A stretch of DNA of 64,000 nt from Paracidovorax cattleyae. Lineage in GTDB: Bacteria; Pseudomonadota; Gammaproteobacteria; Burkholderiales; Burkholderiaceae_C. Within the stretch, counting starts at the first letter, position 1. Each line of letters opens with the position of its first letter. The DNA is taken from the NCBI RefSeq assembly GCF_900104515.1, contig NZ_FNJL01000031.1:1-64000 (forward strand), in the 5' to 3' direction. Position numbers and translations under genes: made by a program. The notes under the pieces were generated by a model. The model was not told where the DNA came from. It did not search any database and saw only the letters and a program-made list of their open reading frames with translations. Below, piece after piece: positions 18,152-27,312 of the stretch.

Positions 18152-18346
18152 ATGGCATCCTGCCCTCCCTTCAGCGTCGATTTCACAGGCAGCGCCCAGG
18201 AGCTGTTCGTCAAGATCGCCACCATGATCCATGACCACGGCGGCGCGATCACGCAGCGGCCGTTCCTGCTGCCGTGCAGCGCGATCCAGGGCTTCATCAA
18301 GAGCCACCTGCCCACGGTCGCGCAGGCGCAGTTCGGCGATCTCTGA
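18152..18346 (+). CDS. Small hypothetical protein (64 residues)
   Basis: The 64-residue protein follows an AAGAAGGAGC ribosome site. It runs from FSVDFTGSAQELF to RPFLLPCSAIQGF and resembles the two ends of small beta-rich proteins I recall from Burkholderiales, which are about 90 residues long. The central beta strands seem to be missing here, so it may be a short variant. It is followed by a strong terminator (18374-18412), which closes the two-gene unit with the Cys-rich gene. Confidence 0.65.
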   Translation: MASCPPFSVDFTGSAQELFVKIATMIHDHGGAITQRPFLLPCSAIQGFIKSHLPTVAQAQFGDL

Positions 18347-18373
18347 TGCCATCGCGGCCCACGGGCCGACGAC

Positions 18374-18412
18374 AAGCCGCCCTGGCATTGCCGGGGCGGC
18401 TTTCTCTTTTTT
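18374..18412 (+). terminator. Intrinsic terminator after the small-gene pair
   Basis: The arms AAGCCGCCC (18374-18382) and GGGCGGCTT (18394-18402) form a 9-bp stem, with an inner GGC/GCC pairing, followed by a T-rich tract (18403-18412). The tract reaches the stop codon of the convergent LysE gene, so the element may also act on that strand. Confidence 0.88.
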
Positions 18413-19053
18413 CATCCCGCGCGCACGAGCATCGCGAGCACGAGGCAGCCGGCCAGGACCAGGACGGCACCCGACACCCGCTCCAGCCAGGGCAGCGCTC
18501 GCGCGAAGCGGCGCAGCACGGCCCGGTTGCCGATCGCGATGGCGACCGCCAGATCCCACAGCAGCACGGCACAGAACATCCACGCACCGTAGAACACCTT
18601 CCATCCCGGGGTGGCCTGCGGCCCGGCCAGCATGGCCGCGAGGCTGGCATAGAACAGAGCGTTCTTCGGGTTGAGCCCGGCCGAGACAAACCCCATGCCT
18701 GCGGCCCGCCACCAGGCCCTGTGCCCTGCCGCGAAAACGCCGGCGGCCCCCGCAGCGGAGACATCCAGGCGGCTGCGGCCCGCATGGCGCATGAACAGCA
18801 CGCCCAGGTAGAGCAGGTAGGCAGCACCGGCCAGCTGGATGCCGGTGAACCACGGGCTGCCCACGCGCAGCGCGGACAGGCCGGCAAACGCCGCCACGAT
18901 GAACACGCCGTTGGCGAGCGCGATGCCCACGCAGGCTCCGCTGGCCGTCCGCCATCCGGCCGACAGCGAGGTGCGGGCGATCAGGAAGAAGTCCGGCCCC
19001 GGCGACAGCAGGGCGAGGAAATGCGCGGCGGCGATCAGGAGGAACTGTTCCAT
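18412..19053 (-). CDS. LysE-family amino acid exporter
   Basis: The 213-residue protein has six hydrophobic segments and the family motif SPGPDFFLIARTSLSAGW near its N-terminus, then GLNPKNALF. LysE/RhtB proteins export amino acids or related compounds from the cytoplasm. I chose the ATG at 19053 over one 11 codons upstream, because the first helix follows it directly. It lies 98 bases downstream of an AraC-type regulator on the same strand, a common arrangement in which the regulator may control the exporter. The substrate is unknown. Confidence 0.9.
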   Translation of the reverse strand: MEQFLLIAAAHFLALLSPGPDFFLIARTSLSAGWRTASGACVGIALANGVFIVAAFAGLSALRVGSPWFTGIQLAGAAYLLYLGVLFMRHAGRSRLDVSAAGAAGVFAAGHRAWWRAAGMGFVSAGLNPKNALFYASLAAMLAGPQATPGWKVFYGAWMFCAVLLWDLAVAIAIGNRAVLRRFARALPWLERVSGAVLVLAGCLVLAMLVRAG

Positions 19054-19151
19054 GCGGGCGTAAAGTGGGCTGTGGGAGGCCGCCACTGTGCCGGCCGCCG
19101 TGCGCGCCGTATTGAATGAAATTGCGCCCCCGGGCCCCGCCCGGAGGAAAG

Positions 19152-19985
19152 CTAGGCGCGGAACCGCCCCGGGGTCACGCCCGCATGCGCCTTGAACATC
19201 CGCTGGAAATGGGCCTGGTCGGCGAAACCCAGGCCATGGGCCACGTCCGCGAGGCTGTGCCCGTCCTGCAGGCGCGCCCGCGCGCAGTTGATCCTCAGGT
19301 TCATCTGCCAGGCATGGGGTGTCATGCCGGTGGAGGCCTTGAACGCCCGGATCAGCTGGTAGCGGCCCATGCCGGCCAGCCGGGCCAGTTCATCGAGCGG
19401 TGCGCTGTCGGCGGGCGCGTCGCGCAGGCGCTCCATCGCCGGGCGCAGCCGCTCCTGCAGGCCAGGGCCGGCAGCAGGCGCCGGAATGCGCAGGCCGTGC
19501 ACCGCGTCGCTGTCGCCGATGAATTCGATCAGTGCCGCCTCCTTGTCCTGCGGCGCGGCCGGGGAAAACAGCAGGGCGTTCAGGTGTGCGAAGCGCGCAT
19601 GGCAGGCCGGATCGTCCACGATGCGTACCGGGCCGCCGTCCTTAGGCACTGTTGCGGCGGCCTCGCTGCGCACCGCCTGGAGCCACGCTGCATCCAGGTG
19701 CAGCATCTGGTAGCTCCACGCGGAGCCCGGCGCCGGGTTGCAGGCATGCACGCGCCCGGCCGGTACGAACACCAGCATGCCCGCACGCAGCGCGACGGGG
19801 CCGCCCTCCGCTCCCGTGAACACGCTGCGTCCGCCGTCCACCGCGCCGATCGAGAAGGTGGGATGCAGGTGGGGCCGGTAGCAGGCGCGGCTGCGGCAGG
19901 CGCGGCGGCTTTCGGCGAAGGGCAGCGCCGGGTCGCGCCAGAAGGCCTCCGCCGTCCCGGCATCCTGCGCCGGCGCAGCGGTCAC
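19152..19985 (-). CDS. AraC-family transcriptional regulator
   Basis: The protein has an N-terminal cupin-like sensing domain (HLHPTFSIGAVDGG) and two C-terminal helix-turn-helix motifs (LDELARLAGMGRYQLIRAFK and HSLADVAHGLGFADQAHFQR, shown in part). I chose a GTG start at 19985, which overlaps the TGA of the upstream gene (GTGA) and gives 277 residues. An ATG at 20009 would give 285 and overlap the upstream gene by 28 bases. The overlap suggests translational coupling to the J-domain operon. The LysE gene just downstream is its likeliest target. Confidence 0.85.
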   Translation of the reverse strand: MTAAPAQDAGTAEAFWRDPALPFAESRRACRSRACYRPHLHPTFSIGAVDGGRSVFTGAEGGPVALRAGMLVFVPAGRVHACNPAPGSAWSYQMLHLDAAWLQAVRSEAAATVPKDGGPVRIVDDPACHARFAHLNALLFSPAAPQDKEAALIEFIGDSDAVHGLRIPAPAAGPGLQERLRPAMERLRDAPADSAPLDELARLAGMGRYQLIRAFKASTGMTPHAWQMNLRINCARARLQDGHSLADVAHGLGFADQAHFQRMFKAHAGVTPGRFRA

Positions 19986-21277
19986 TCCGCGCCGTCCGCC
20001 ACGTGGCATTCGCGGCGCAGCAGCGCGCGCGCCTCTTCCAGGCGCTCGTCCCGGTGGTTGAGCAGTGTGGCCGCCGACTCGTCCACGAAGGACTTCCAGA
20101 GCGCCAGGTAGCTGCCCTGGCGCGCACCGGCCGCATGCGTGCGGATGAATGCCTCAGCCAGCTCCGGCTGCCAGCCCTGTTTGCGCACGCGGCGCACCAG
20201 GCTCGCGGCGGCCTTCTCGGTCAGCACGGTCTTGCGCGGCACGCCGGCCGCCAGGCAGAGGAACAGCGTGAGCAGCGAATGCTCGTCCTCGTGGCCCTGG
20301 GTGAGCCGCTCCCAGGTCCGGCTTGCAGGCGCGAGGTCTGTCTCGCCGTCGTCTCCGGCCTCCAGCAGGGCGTCCAGCCCCTGGTGGTAGCCGTCCACCT
20401 CGGCGAGCGGATCGTCCTCCAGGAAATAGCGCGCGCGGAAGCTGCCCATGGGCCGCAGCAGTGCGCGGGGCGCCGTGGCCGCGTCGAGGGTGCGCGCGGC
20501 GTCCGCCAGCACGGCCGCGACGTGCCCTTGCGCGACGGCCGCCACCTCGGCCGGCATGCCGCCGGGCAGCGGCAGGCGCGACGGCGCGGGAATGCCCTTG
20601 CGCCGCATGGCGGACAGTCGCTTCTCGAACGACACGGCATGCGGCCAGGCTTCGGCCGCGGGATGCATCCAGTGCCACAGCAGGCCCATGCGCACCACGG
20701 CCTCGGCCTCGGCGCCGGCCGCCTCCAGCGCGTTTTCGTCCAGGTCCAGGCGCTCCGCGAACCAGCGGGCGGCCTCGATCGCGGCGGCGATGCGGGTGCG
20801 GCGCTCCAGCTCGGCGCGGTAGTCGGCATGGCTGCGCAGCGACCAGACCGACAGTTGCTGCACGTCCGGCTCGCCGGTGGTGGAGAGGAACCCGAAATTG
20901 CTGTTCTGCGGCAGCGCGATCAGGCGGCGCAGCCGGTCCGATCCCGCCTTGGAGCGCGACAGGAAGCTGTGCTCGCGCAGGCTCTGCGCGGCGCGGCCGA
21001 GGTCGCCGCCGCTGTCCTCGATCAGGTCGAGGCTCACGAGGTTCACCATGCGCTCGCGCGCGCGCTCCAGGTCGGGCCGCAGGAACTCCGTGCCGAAGTA
21101 GCGGGCGATCTGCACCATGCCCTTGGGTGCTTCGGCCGCGATGGCCTCCACCCGCTCGGTGGGCACGATGCCGTGGCGGATGCCATGTACCAGGGCCTTC
21201 TCGAAGAACGGGCGGCCGTCGTGCAGCGACAGCGCCGTCGCGCCCCCTGCGGCCGGGCTGGAATCGGAAACGCTCAT
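19982..21277 (-). CDS. Hypothetical protein of the J-domain operon (431 residues)
   Basis: The 431-residue protein is soluble and mostly helical by composition, with an Arg/Ala/Leu-rich sequence. I do not recognise a domain, and no membrane segment or signal peptide is visible. It starts 16 bases after the 251-residue gene and ends overlapping the AraC gene. Its place in a tight operon with a J-domain protein hints at a role with DnaK, but nothing in its sequence proves this. Confidence 0.75.
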   Translation of the reverse strand: MSVSDSSPAAGGATALSLHDGRPFFEKALVHGIRHGIVPTERVEAIAAEAPKGMVQIARYFGTEFLRPDLERARERMVNLVSLDLIEDSGGDLGRAAQSLREHSFLSRSKAGSDRLRRLIALPQNSNFGFLSTTGEPDVQQLSVWSLRSHADYRAELERRTRIAAAIEAARWFAERLDLDENALEAAGAEAEAVVRMGLLWHWMHPAAEAWPHAVSFEKRLSAMRRKGIPAPSRLPLPGGMPAEVAAVAQGHVAAVLADAARTLDAATAPRALLRPMGSFRARYFLEDDPLAEVDGYHQGLDALLEAGDDGETDLAPASRTWERLTQGHEDEHSLLTLFLCLAAGVPRKTVLTEKAAASLVRRVRKQGWQPELAEAFIRTHAAGARQGSYLALWKSFVDESAATLLNHRDERLEEARALLRRECHVADGAE

Positions 21278-21293
21278 CGCGGCAGCCTCCGGC

Positions 21294-22049
21294 TCAGATC
21301 GCCGACTCTTCGTCGGACGCGCGCGCGGCCGGCGTGGCCTTGCCGCGGTCGGTTTCGCTGGTCTCGAACCTGCCGTCGTCGTCCTCGTCCGTGCCGGTCT
21401 CGTCCTCGCCCAGCCCTTCGTCGTAGGCCTGCGCCTTGGCGCGCAGCACCAGCAGGGTCTCGATGAACAGGTCCGGGCACTGGTAGCGCAGCAGCCAGGC
21501 CAGCTGCATCCAGTCGCGGTCGGCCACCTCGTCCTGGTCCACCTTGGGCGGGGCATAGGCCACGTTGAAGAGCTGGTCCTCGGTCAGCGACGGGCCGTAG
21601 TCTTCGGTGGCGTCGAACAGCCCCGAGCGGGCGAATGCCTCCAGGCGGCTCCATTTCTCTGCGAAATAGTGGGCCAGGGCCTCGCTGCCGCCTTCCAGGT
21701 CGCCGATGGCGGTGAGGAACTCCACCGGATCCACGTCACCGCGGAACACGACGGCGTTCACCATGCTGCGCAGGTAGGTGTGCGTGGCGTCCTTATACTG
21801 CTTCTCCAGCACCAGCGCGCGGGCGAACTGCTGGGGCGTCACCAGCATGTTGACCACCGAGGCGCGGGATTCGTCGTACTCGCGCATGACGGCCAGCACG
21901 TCCTTGGGTGCGAGCTCGTCCAGCACCTCGACCAGGGCGCGGTCGCCCTCGTCGTCGGCGAGCTGGGACAGGGCGGACTCGGCGCCCACGATGTCGCCAG
22001 CGGCGATCAGGGCCTGGGTCTGGGTGATGAGGGCGAGATGTCGTGACAT
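21294..22049 (-). CDS. Hypothetical acidic protein of the J-domain operon (251 residues)
   Basis: The 251-residue protein begins with a helical, possibly TPR-like segment (ALITQTQALIAAGDIVGAES, in part) and ends with a very acidic tail (GEDETGTDEDDDG). No family is recognised. It lies 6 bases after the 195-residue gene and 16 before the 431-residue gene, all co-directional. An acidic disordered tail is also present in the 195-residue neighbour, so the two may share a binding partner. Confidence 0.72.
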   Translation of the reverse strand: MSRHLALITQTQALIAAGDIVGAESALSQLADDEGDRALVEVLDELAPKDVLAVMREYDESRASVVNMLVTPQQFARALVLEKQYKDATHTYLRSMVNAVVFRGDVDPVEFLTAIGDLEGGSEALAHYFAEKWSRLEAFARSGLFDATEDYGPSLTEDQLFNVAYAPPKVDQDEVADRDWMQLAWLLRYQCPDLFIETLLVLRAKAQAYDEGLGEDETGTDEDDDGRFETSETDRGKATPAARASDEESAI

Positions 22050-22055
22050 GGGCGA

Positions 22056-22643
22056 TTACTCCTTGCGGTCGAATCCGAGGTCGGCCATCCAGTCGGCGGC
22101 AGCCTCCTCGCGGTCGGCATGGCTGCGGGGCTCGCTGGCGTCGTCGGCACTCCAGCGGGCCTCGTCGTCGTCGCCCTGCTCCGCCTCGTCTCCGCCCTCT
22201 TCCCCGTCGCCCTCCCCGGCATCGGCGCTGCCGGCACCCTGGCCGGCGAAGCGCGCGTGCTGGCGCTGGTACTCGAGCAGCGCCGCCAGCGACAGGAAGC
22301 GCGCGCCCGACGGTTCGGCCAGCACCACGTCCGCCAGCGGCTGGGCCCAGGGCTCGAGCGCCACCGCCCCGCCCAGCGCGGACCATTCCGGCAGGTCATC
22401 CACCCTGCCCCGCCCCAGCAGCGGATCGAGCGCGGCCGGCCGGAGGAAGCGGAAGCCCTGGTGGAACGCCACCGCGACCATCTCGGGGCTGAAATCGATC
22501 ATCCTGGCCAGGAAGGCGATCTCGCCGCGCTTCTGGGCGAGGCGCTTGCGTAGCACATCCTTGCCCTCGGAATCCTGGGCGAGGTCGTCGAGCTCGGCCT
22601 GGTAGGCCGAGCGCAGGTCATGGAAAAAAGGAGAGGGTTTCAC
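22056..22643 (-). CDS. Hypothetical acidic-tailed protein of the J-domain operon (195 residues)
   Basis: The 195-residue protein has a charged helical N-terminal half and an acidic C-terminal stretch (GEGDGEEGGDEAEQGDDDE). I do not recognise a family. Its ATG overlaps the stop codon of the J-domain gene by four bases (22640-22643), which indicates coupled translation. It probably works together with the J-domain protein, but its activity is unknown. Confidence 0.72.
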   Translation of the reverse strand: MKPSPFFHDLRSAYQAELDDLAQDSEGKDVLRKRLAQKRGEIAFLARMIDFSPEMVAVAFHQGFRFLRPAALDPLLGRGRVDDLPEWSALGGAVALEPWAQPLADVVLAEPSGARFLSLAALLEYQRQHARFAGQGAGSADAGEGDGEEGGDEAEQGDDDEARWSADDASEPRSHADREEAAADWMADLGFDRKE

Positions 22644-22921
22644 GAGGAAAGCACGTTCTTGAAATAGGACTGCCAGATCTCCCGCGCCGTCTGGAGCGGA
22701 TCGTCGAGCAGGTTGCGGCGGCGGTTGTCGTCGTAGGCCTGGCGCGCGGCATCGTCCGACAGCACCTCGTAGGCCTTCTGGGCCGCGCGGAAGCGCTCGG
22801 CCGCATCCGGCGAGGGATTGCGGTCGGGGTGGTAGAAGGCCGCCTTCTGGCGGAACGCCTTCTTGATGTCGGCCAGGCTCGCGGTCGCGCTCAGACCGAG
22901 GGCGGCGTAGTGGTCAGTCAT
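22640..22921 (-). CDS. J-domain co-chaperone (DnaJ-like, type III)
   Basis: The 93-residue protein is one J domain (about residues 4-65) with a short tail. The catalytic HPD motif is at residues 31-33 (YHPDRNP). J domains stimulate the ATPase of DnaK-type Hsp70s. There is no Gly/Phe region or zinc finger, so this is a minimal type III protein whose specificity must come from the tail or from partners. It is the first gene of a four-gene unit, overlapping the next by four bases. Confidence 0.9.
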   Translation of the reverse strand: MTDHYAALGLSATASLADIKKAFRQKAAFYHPDRNPSPDAAERFRAAQKAYEVLSDDAARQAYDDNRRRNLLDDPLQTAREIWQSYFKNVLSS

Positions 22922-23142
22922 GCTCGGGGGATGAAACGGTGGGGCCGGCAGGCGCGGGGCGCGGCGCCGCGGGTGTCCGGGGAGGCGCGGTTATACACCA
23001 AGAGCGGCCGGCGTGCCCCGGGTGACGCCGACAGCCCCTTCCGGGCGAGCGGGCGGGCCGCATAGCAGGCCTCCGCCCCCGGGCCGGCCGGCATCGCCTC
23101 TCGCGGGCGCCGCTCCGCCATGCAACACCGCTGCGCAGCCAC

Positions 23143-23197
23143 TGCTCCATAACGGAACACATGGAGCACCTGGACGGCCTCTGCGGAGCATGGAACA
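23143..23197 (+). promoter_or_regulatory. Cluster of five GGARCA/TGYTCC half-sites (putative AcoR-type activator sites)
   Basis: TGCTCC (23143-23148) and GGAACA (23154-23159) form an inverted pair with a 5-base spacer. GGAGCA follows at 23163-23168, and GGAGCA and GGAACA recur at 23185-23190 and 23192-23197. TGCTCCA (23143-23149) and TGGAGCA (23162-23168) are a perfect 7-bp inverted repeat. The cluster lies just upstream of the sigma-54 promoter, where enhancer sites would sit. Assignment to the AcoR-like protein is inference. Confidence 0.6.
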
Positions 23198-23211
23198 CGG
23201 GGCGCATGCGC

Positions 23212-23227
23212 TGGCATGCGGCTTGCG
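23212..23227 (+). promoter_or_regulatory. Sigma-54 (-24/-12) promoter of the aldehyde dehydrogenase cluster
   Basis: TGGCATGCGGCTTGCG fits the consensus TGGCAC-N5-TTGCA with the invariant GG and GC exactly 10 bases apart (GG 23213-23214, GC 23225-23226). It is 68 bases upstream of the ATG at 23296. The AcoR-type activator at 29519-31669 is of the class that sigma-54 polymerase needs. Confidence 0.8.
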
Positions 23228-23295
23228 CAATGTCCTGCACCGGAGAGCGCACGGTGCGCCGCCCGGACATTCCACCACCACAGGAGACAAGCACC

Positions 23296-24816
<1,521 letters not shown>

Positions 24817-24844
24817 CGGCTTGACCTGCATCAGCAGCGACCGA

Positions 24845-24901
24845 GGGAGGGCGGCATATGGTGGAAGCCAGCCCTCCCCGTTGAGAACCTGCTCGAGGTT
24901 C
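24845..24901 (+). repeat. Two hairpins between the aldehyde and alcohol dehydrogenase genes
   Basis: GGGAGGGC (24845-24852) and GCCCTCCC (24871-24878) are a perfect 8-bp inverted repeat. GAACCT (24885-24890) and AGGTTC (24896-24901) form a second, short hairpin. Neither is followed by a T tract. They may mark an RNA-processing or stability element within the operon. Confidence 0.55.
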
Positions 24902-24935
24902 CAACCCTTCCGACAAAAGAAAGGATTCCCGTTCC

Positions 24936-25970
24936 ATGCTTCCCAAGACCATGAAAGCCGCCGTCGTGCGTGAATTCGGCAAGCCCCTCACCATCGAGGA
25001 GGCCCCGGTGCCGACGCCCGCCGATGACCAGATCCTCGTGAAGATCGAGGCCTCCGGCGTCTGCCACACCGACCTGCACGCCGCCGAGGGCGACTGGCCC
25101 GTCAAGCCCAACCCGCCGTTCATTCCCGGGCACGAGGGCGTGGGCTTCGTCGCCGCCATCGGCAGGAACGTGAAGCACGTGAAGGAAGGCGACCGCGTGG
25201 GGGTGCCGTGGCTGCATTCGGCCTGCGGATGCTGCACCCACTGCCTGGGCGGCTGGGAAACCCTGTGTGAATCGCAGAGCAACACCGGCTACTCGGTCAA
25301 CGGCGGCTTCGCCGACTACGCACTGGCCGATCCGAATTTCGTGGGCCACCTGCCCAAGGATGTCGGCTTCGTGGACATCGCCCCGGTACTGTGCGCCGGC
25401 GTGACGGTGTACAAGGGCCTGAAGGTGACCGATGCCAGGCCCGGCGACTGGGTGGTCATCTCCGGCATCGGCGGCCTGGGCCACATGGCCGTGCAATACG
25501 CCAAGGCCATGGGCATGAACGTGGCGGCCGTGGACGTGGAAGACGACAAGCTCGAACTGGCGAAAAAGCTCGGCGCCAGCGTAACGGTGAACGCGAAGAC
25601 CGCCGACCCTGCCGCCTACCTGCAAAAGGAGATCGGCGGCGCCCACGGCGCGCTGGTCACGGCCGTCTCGCCCAAGGCCTTCGAGCAGGCGCTGGGCATG
25701 GTGCGCCGCGGCGGCACCGTGTCGCTCAACGGCCTGCCGCCCGGCAACTTCCCGTTGCCGATCTTCGACATGGTGCTGCGGGGCATTACCGTGCGCGGCT
25801 CCATCGTAGGCACGCGCCTGGACCTGCAGGAGTCGCTGGACTTCGCGGCCCGCGGCCAGGTCAAGGCCACCGTGGCGACCGAGAAGCTGGAGAACATCAA
25901 CGACGTGTTCGCACGCATGCACAAGGGCCAGATCCAGGGCCGCATCGTGCTGGACATGGCGGCGCACTGA
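24936..25970 (+). CDS. adhP: Zinc-dependent alcohol dehydrogenase AdhP
   Basis: The 344-residue protein is a medium-chain zinc alcohol dehydrogenase. Catalytic zinc ligands are Cys43 (GVCHTD), His66-Glu67 (PGHEG) and a Cys near 153. Structural zinc cysteines are 97, 100, 103 and 111. The NAD-binding GxGGLGH motif lies near residue 172. AdhP-type enzymes oxidise ethanol to acetaldehyde, which the upstream dehydrogenase then oxidises further. It follows that gene by 119 bases containing two hairpins, with an AAAGGA-type ribosome site. Confidence 0.94.
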   Translation: MLPKTMKAAVVREFGKPLTIEEAPVPTPADDQILVKIEASGVCHTDLHAAEGDWPVKPNPPFIPGHEGVGFVAAIGRNVKHVKEGDRVGVPWLHSACGCCTHCLGGWETLCESQSNTGYSVNGGFADYALADPNFVGHLPKDVGFVDIAPVLCAGVTVYKGLKVTDARPGDWVVISGIGGLGHMAVQYAKAMGMNVAAVDVEDDKLELAKKLGASVTVNAKTADPAAYLQKEIGGAHGALVTAVSPKAFEQALGMVRRGGTVSLNGLPPGNFPLPIFDMVLRGITVRGSIVGTRLDLQESLDFAARGQVKATVATEKLENINDVFARMHKGQIQGRIVLDMAAH

Positions 25971-26089
25971 CGACCTCGGCGGATACGCCCTGCGTACTGG
26001 CGCAGGGCGTGGGCTGGCCGCAGGACGGGTGCCGCCGCTGCGCTTCGGGCACACTGCACGAAGCGCAGACCCATGACAGGAGACACCGC

Positions 26090-26512
26090 ATGACGACGAC
26101 CGCGCCCCCCGTTTCCGCAACTCCCGTTTCCGCAACCCGTGTCTCGGCCACGCCCGAGGCCGTCGCCCTCATCGAACGGCTGCACGCACAGCACGGCCCG
26201 CTCATGTTCCACCAGTCAGGCGGCTGCTGCGATGGCAGCGCGCCCATGTGCTTCGCCCGCGGCGAATTCATGCTCGGCGATTCCGATGTGCTGCTCGGGG
26301 AGATCGCCGGCACGCCCTTCTACATGAGCGGATCCCAGTTCGCCTACTGGGAGCACACGCACCTGATCATCGACGCCGTGCCCGGCAACGGCGGCATGTT
26401 CTCGCTGGAACGGCCCACGGGGCTGCGATTCCTCACCCGCTCACGGCTCTACGGCGACGACGAGTGGGCGGCCATCGAGGCGCTGGGGCCGCCGCCGCGC
26501 GGGGCAGGCTGA
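26090..26512 (+). CDS. DUF779 family protein
   Basis: The 140-residue protein carries the DUF779 signature region (HQSGGCCDGSAPMC, then YWEHTHLIIDAVPGNGGMFS, in part). This family is regularly found beside aldehyde dehydrogenases, as here, but its biochemical role is unknown to me. The Cys/His/Glu content suggests metal binding. A CAGGAGA ribosome site precedes the ATG at 26090. It shows a short repeat of VSAT units near the N-terminus. Confidence 0.85.
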   Translation: MTTTAPPVSATPVSATRVSATPEAVALIERLHAQHGPLMFHQSGGCCDGSAPMCFARGEFMLGDSDVLLGEIAGTPFYMSGSQFAYWEHTHLIIDAVPGNGGMFSLERPTGLRFLTRSRLYGDDEWAAIEALGPPPRGAG

Positions 26513-26555
26513 CGGACAGCGCCGCAGCCTCATCCACGAGAACTGCACTCGTCCC

Positions 26556-26924
26556 ATGCGATATCTCCTCGGATTGGCGGGCCTGGCCGTCGGGATCGTG
26601 GCATGGGGCATCGTCCTGCACCTCTCGGCGAGCGGGCTGCCCTACGTCGGGGAAGGGAATGCCCTGCTGGCCTGGCTCATCTACAGCCCCGCCCTGCTCT
26701 GCCTCGTGCCAATCGCCTGCATGAAGCTCCAGCACAACGGGGTGGCGGCGATCTGGCTGTTCGCCATCGCGCCCGTCGCAGGGCTGCTCAATGCCGCCGT
26801 CGCCGTTTTTGCGAGCACGGCCGATCCCGAATCGCTGATCGTCGTGGGGGTGCTGTCCATCCTCTGGGCCTGCCCCGTTGGACTTTTGGTATGGAGTGTG
26901 CGGGCAGAAACGCGCGCATCATGA
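26556..26924 (+). CDS. Small hypothetical membrane protein (122 residues)
   Basis: The 122-residue protein has about four hydrophobic segments (near 3-26, 35-56, 65-88 and 94-115) with short loops. I do not recognise a family. It lies 43 bases after the DUF779 gene on the same strand and may belong to that unit. It is the last gene before the AT-rich retron region. Confidence 0.65.
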   Translation: MRYLLGLAGLAVGIVAWGIVLHLSASGLPYVGEGNALLAWLIYSPALLCLVPIACMKLQHNGVAAIWLFAIAPVAGLLNAAVAVFASTADPESLIVVGVLSILWACPVGLLVWSVRAETRAS

Positions 26925-27312
26925 AGTGGACCAAGCAGTCATTTTATACGCCATGGTATTGGAGGCTATCACCACAGCAATCGTGACCTAGACGCATCAC
27001 AAATATTCTTTTGGGAATATTCAAAATCACCTCATAGAAAGCAGGCCCCAATTGCTGGGTATTTATCTAGAGGCCGTCCTTGAAGACTAGTATGGTCCAC
27101 CGACTTTCACAGACCCACTTCCGGGGAGAAAATTCTTTGCATTAAAGGTGCAAATTCATATGCATCTATGCACCGCATGGCCCATATGCGCATATACCCA
27201 TAACCCAATGAACTCTGCCAATTTTTATAAAACCGCCCCGCCCCAGACGCGCACGAAGATAGACAATCCTCAAGCAAATGAATCTAAAAAATATTTGAAT
27301 AAAATTTTATTT
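26925..27312. other. AT-rich intergenic region at the left flank of the retron
   Basis: This 388-bp stretch has no gene. It is AT-rich, with many short palindromes. AATATTC (27002-27008) and GAATATT (27015-27021) form a 7-bp stem. A 14-bp palindrome AATAAAATTTTATT lies at about 27299-27312, just past the retron stop, followed in the sense of that gene by a T-rich tract. The latter could be a weak terminator for the retron. No integrase, att site or IS end is recognisable. Confidence 0.5.

Larger units (their letters stand above)
22922..23295. promoter_or_regulatory. Divergent intergenic region between J-domain operon and aldehyde dehydrogenase
   Basis: This 374-bp region holds the J-domain operon promoter on the left, not identifiable by eye. 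On the right it holds a cluster of GGARCA half-sites (23143-23197) and a sigma-54 promoter (23212-23227) for the aldehyde dehydrogenase. The part from 22922 to 23140 shows no further structure that I can support. Confidence 0.6.
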
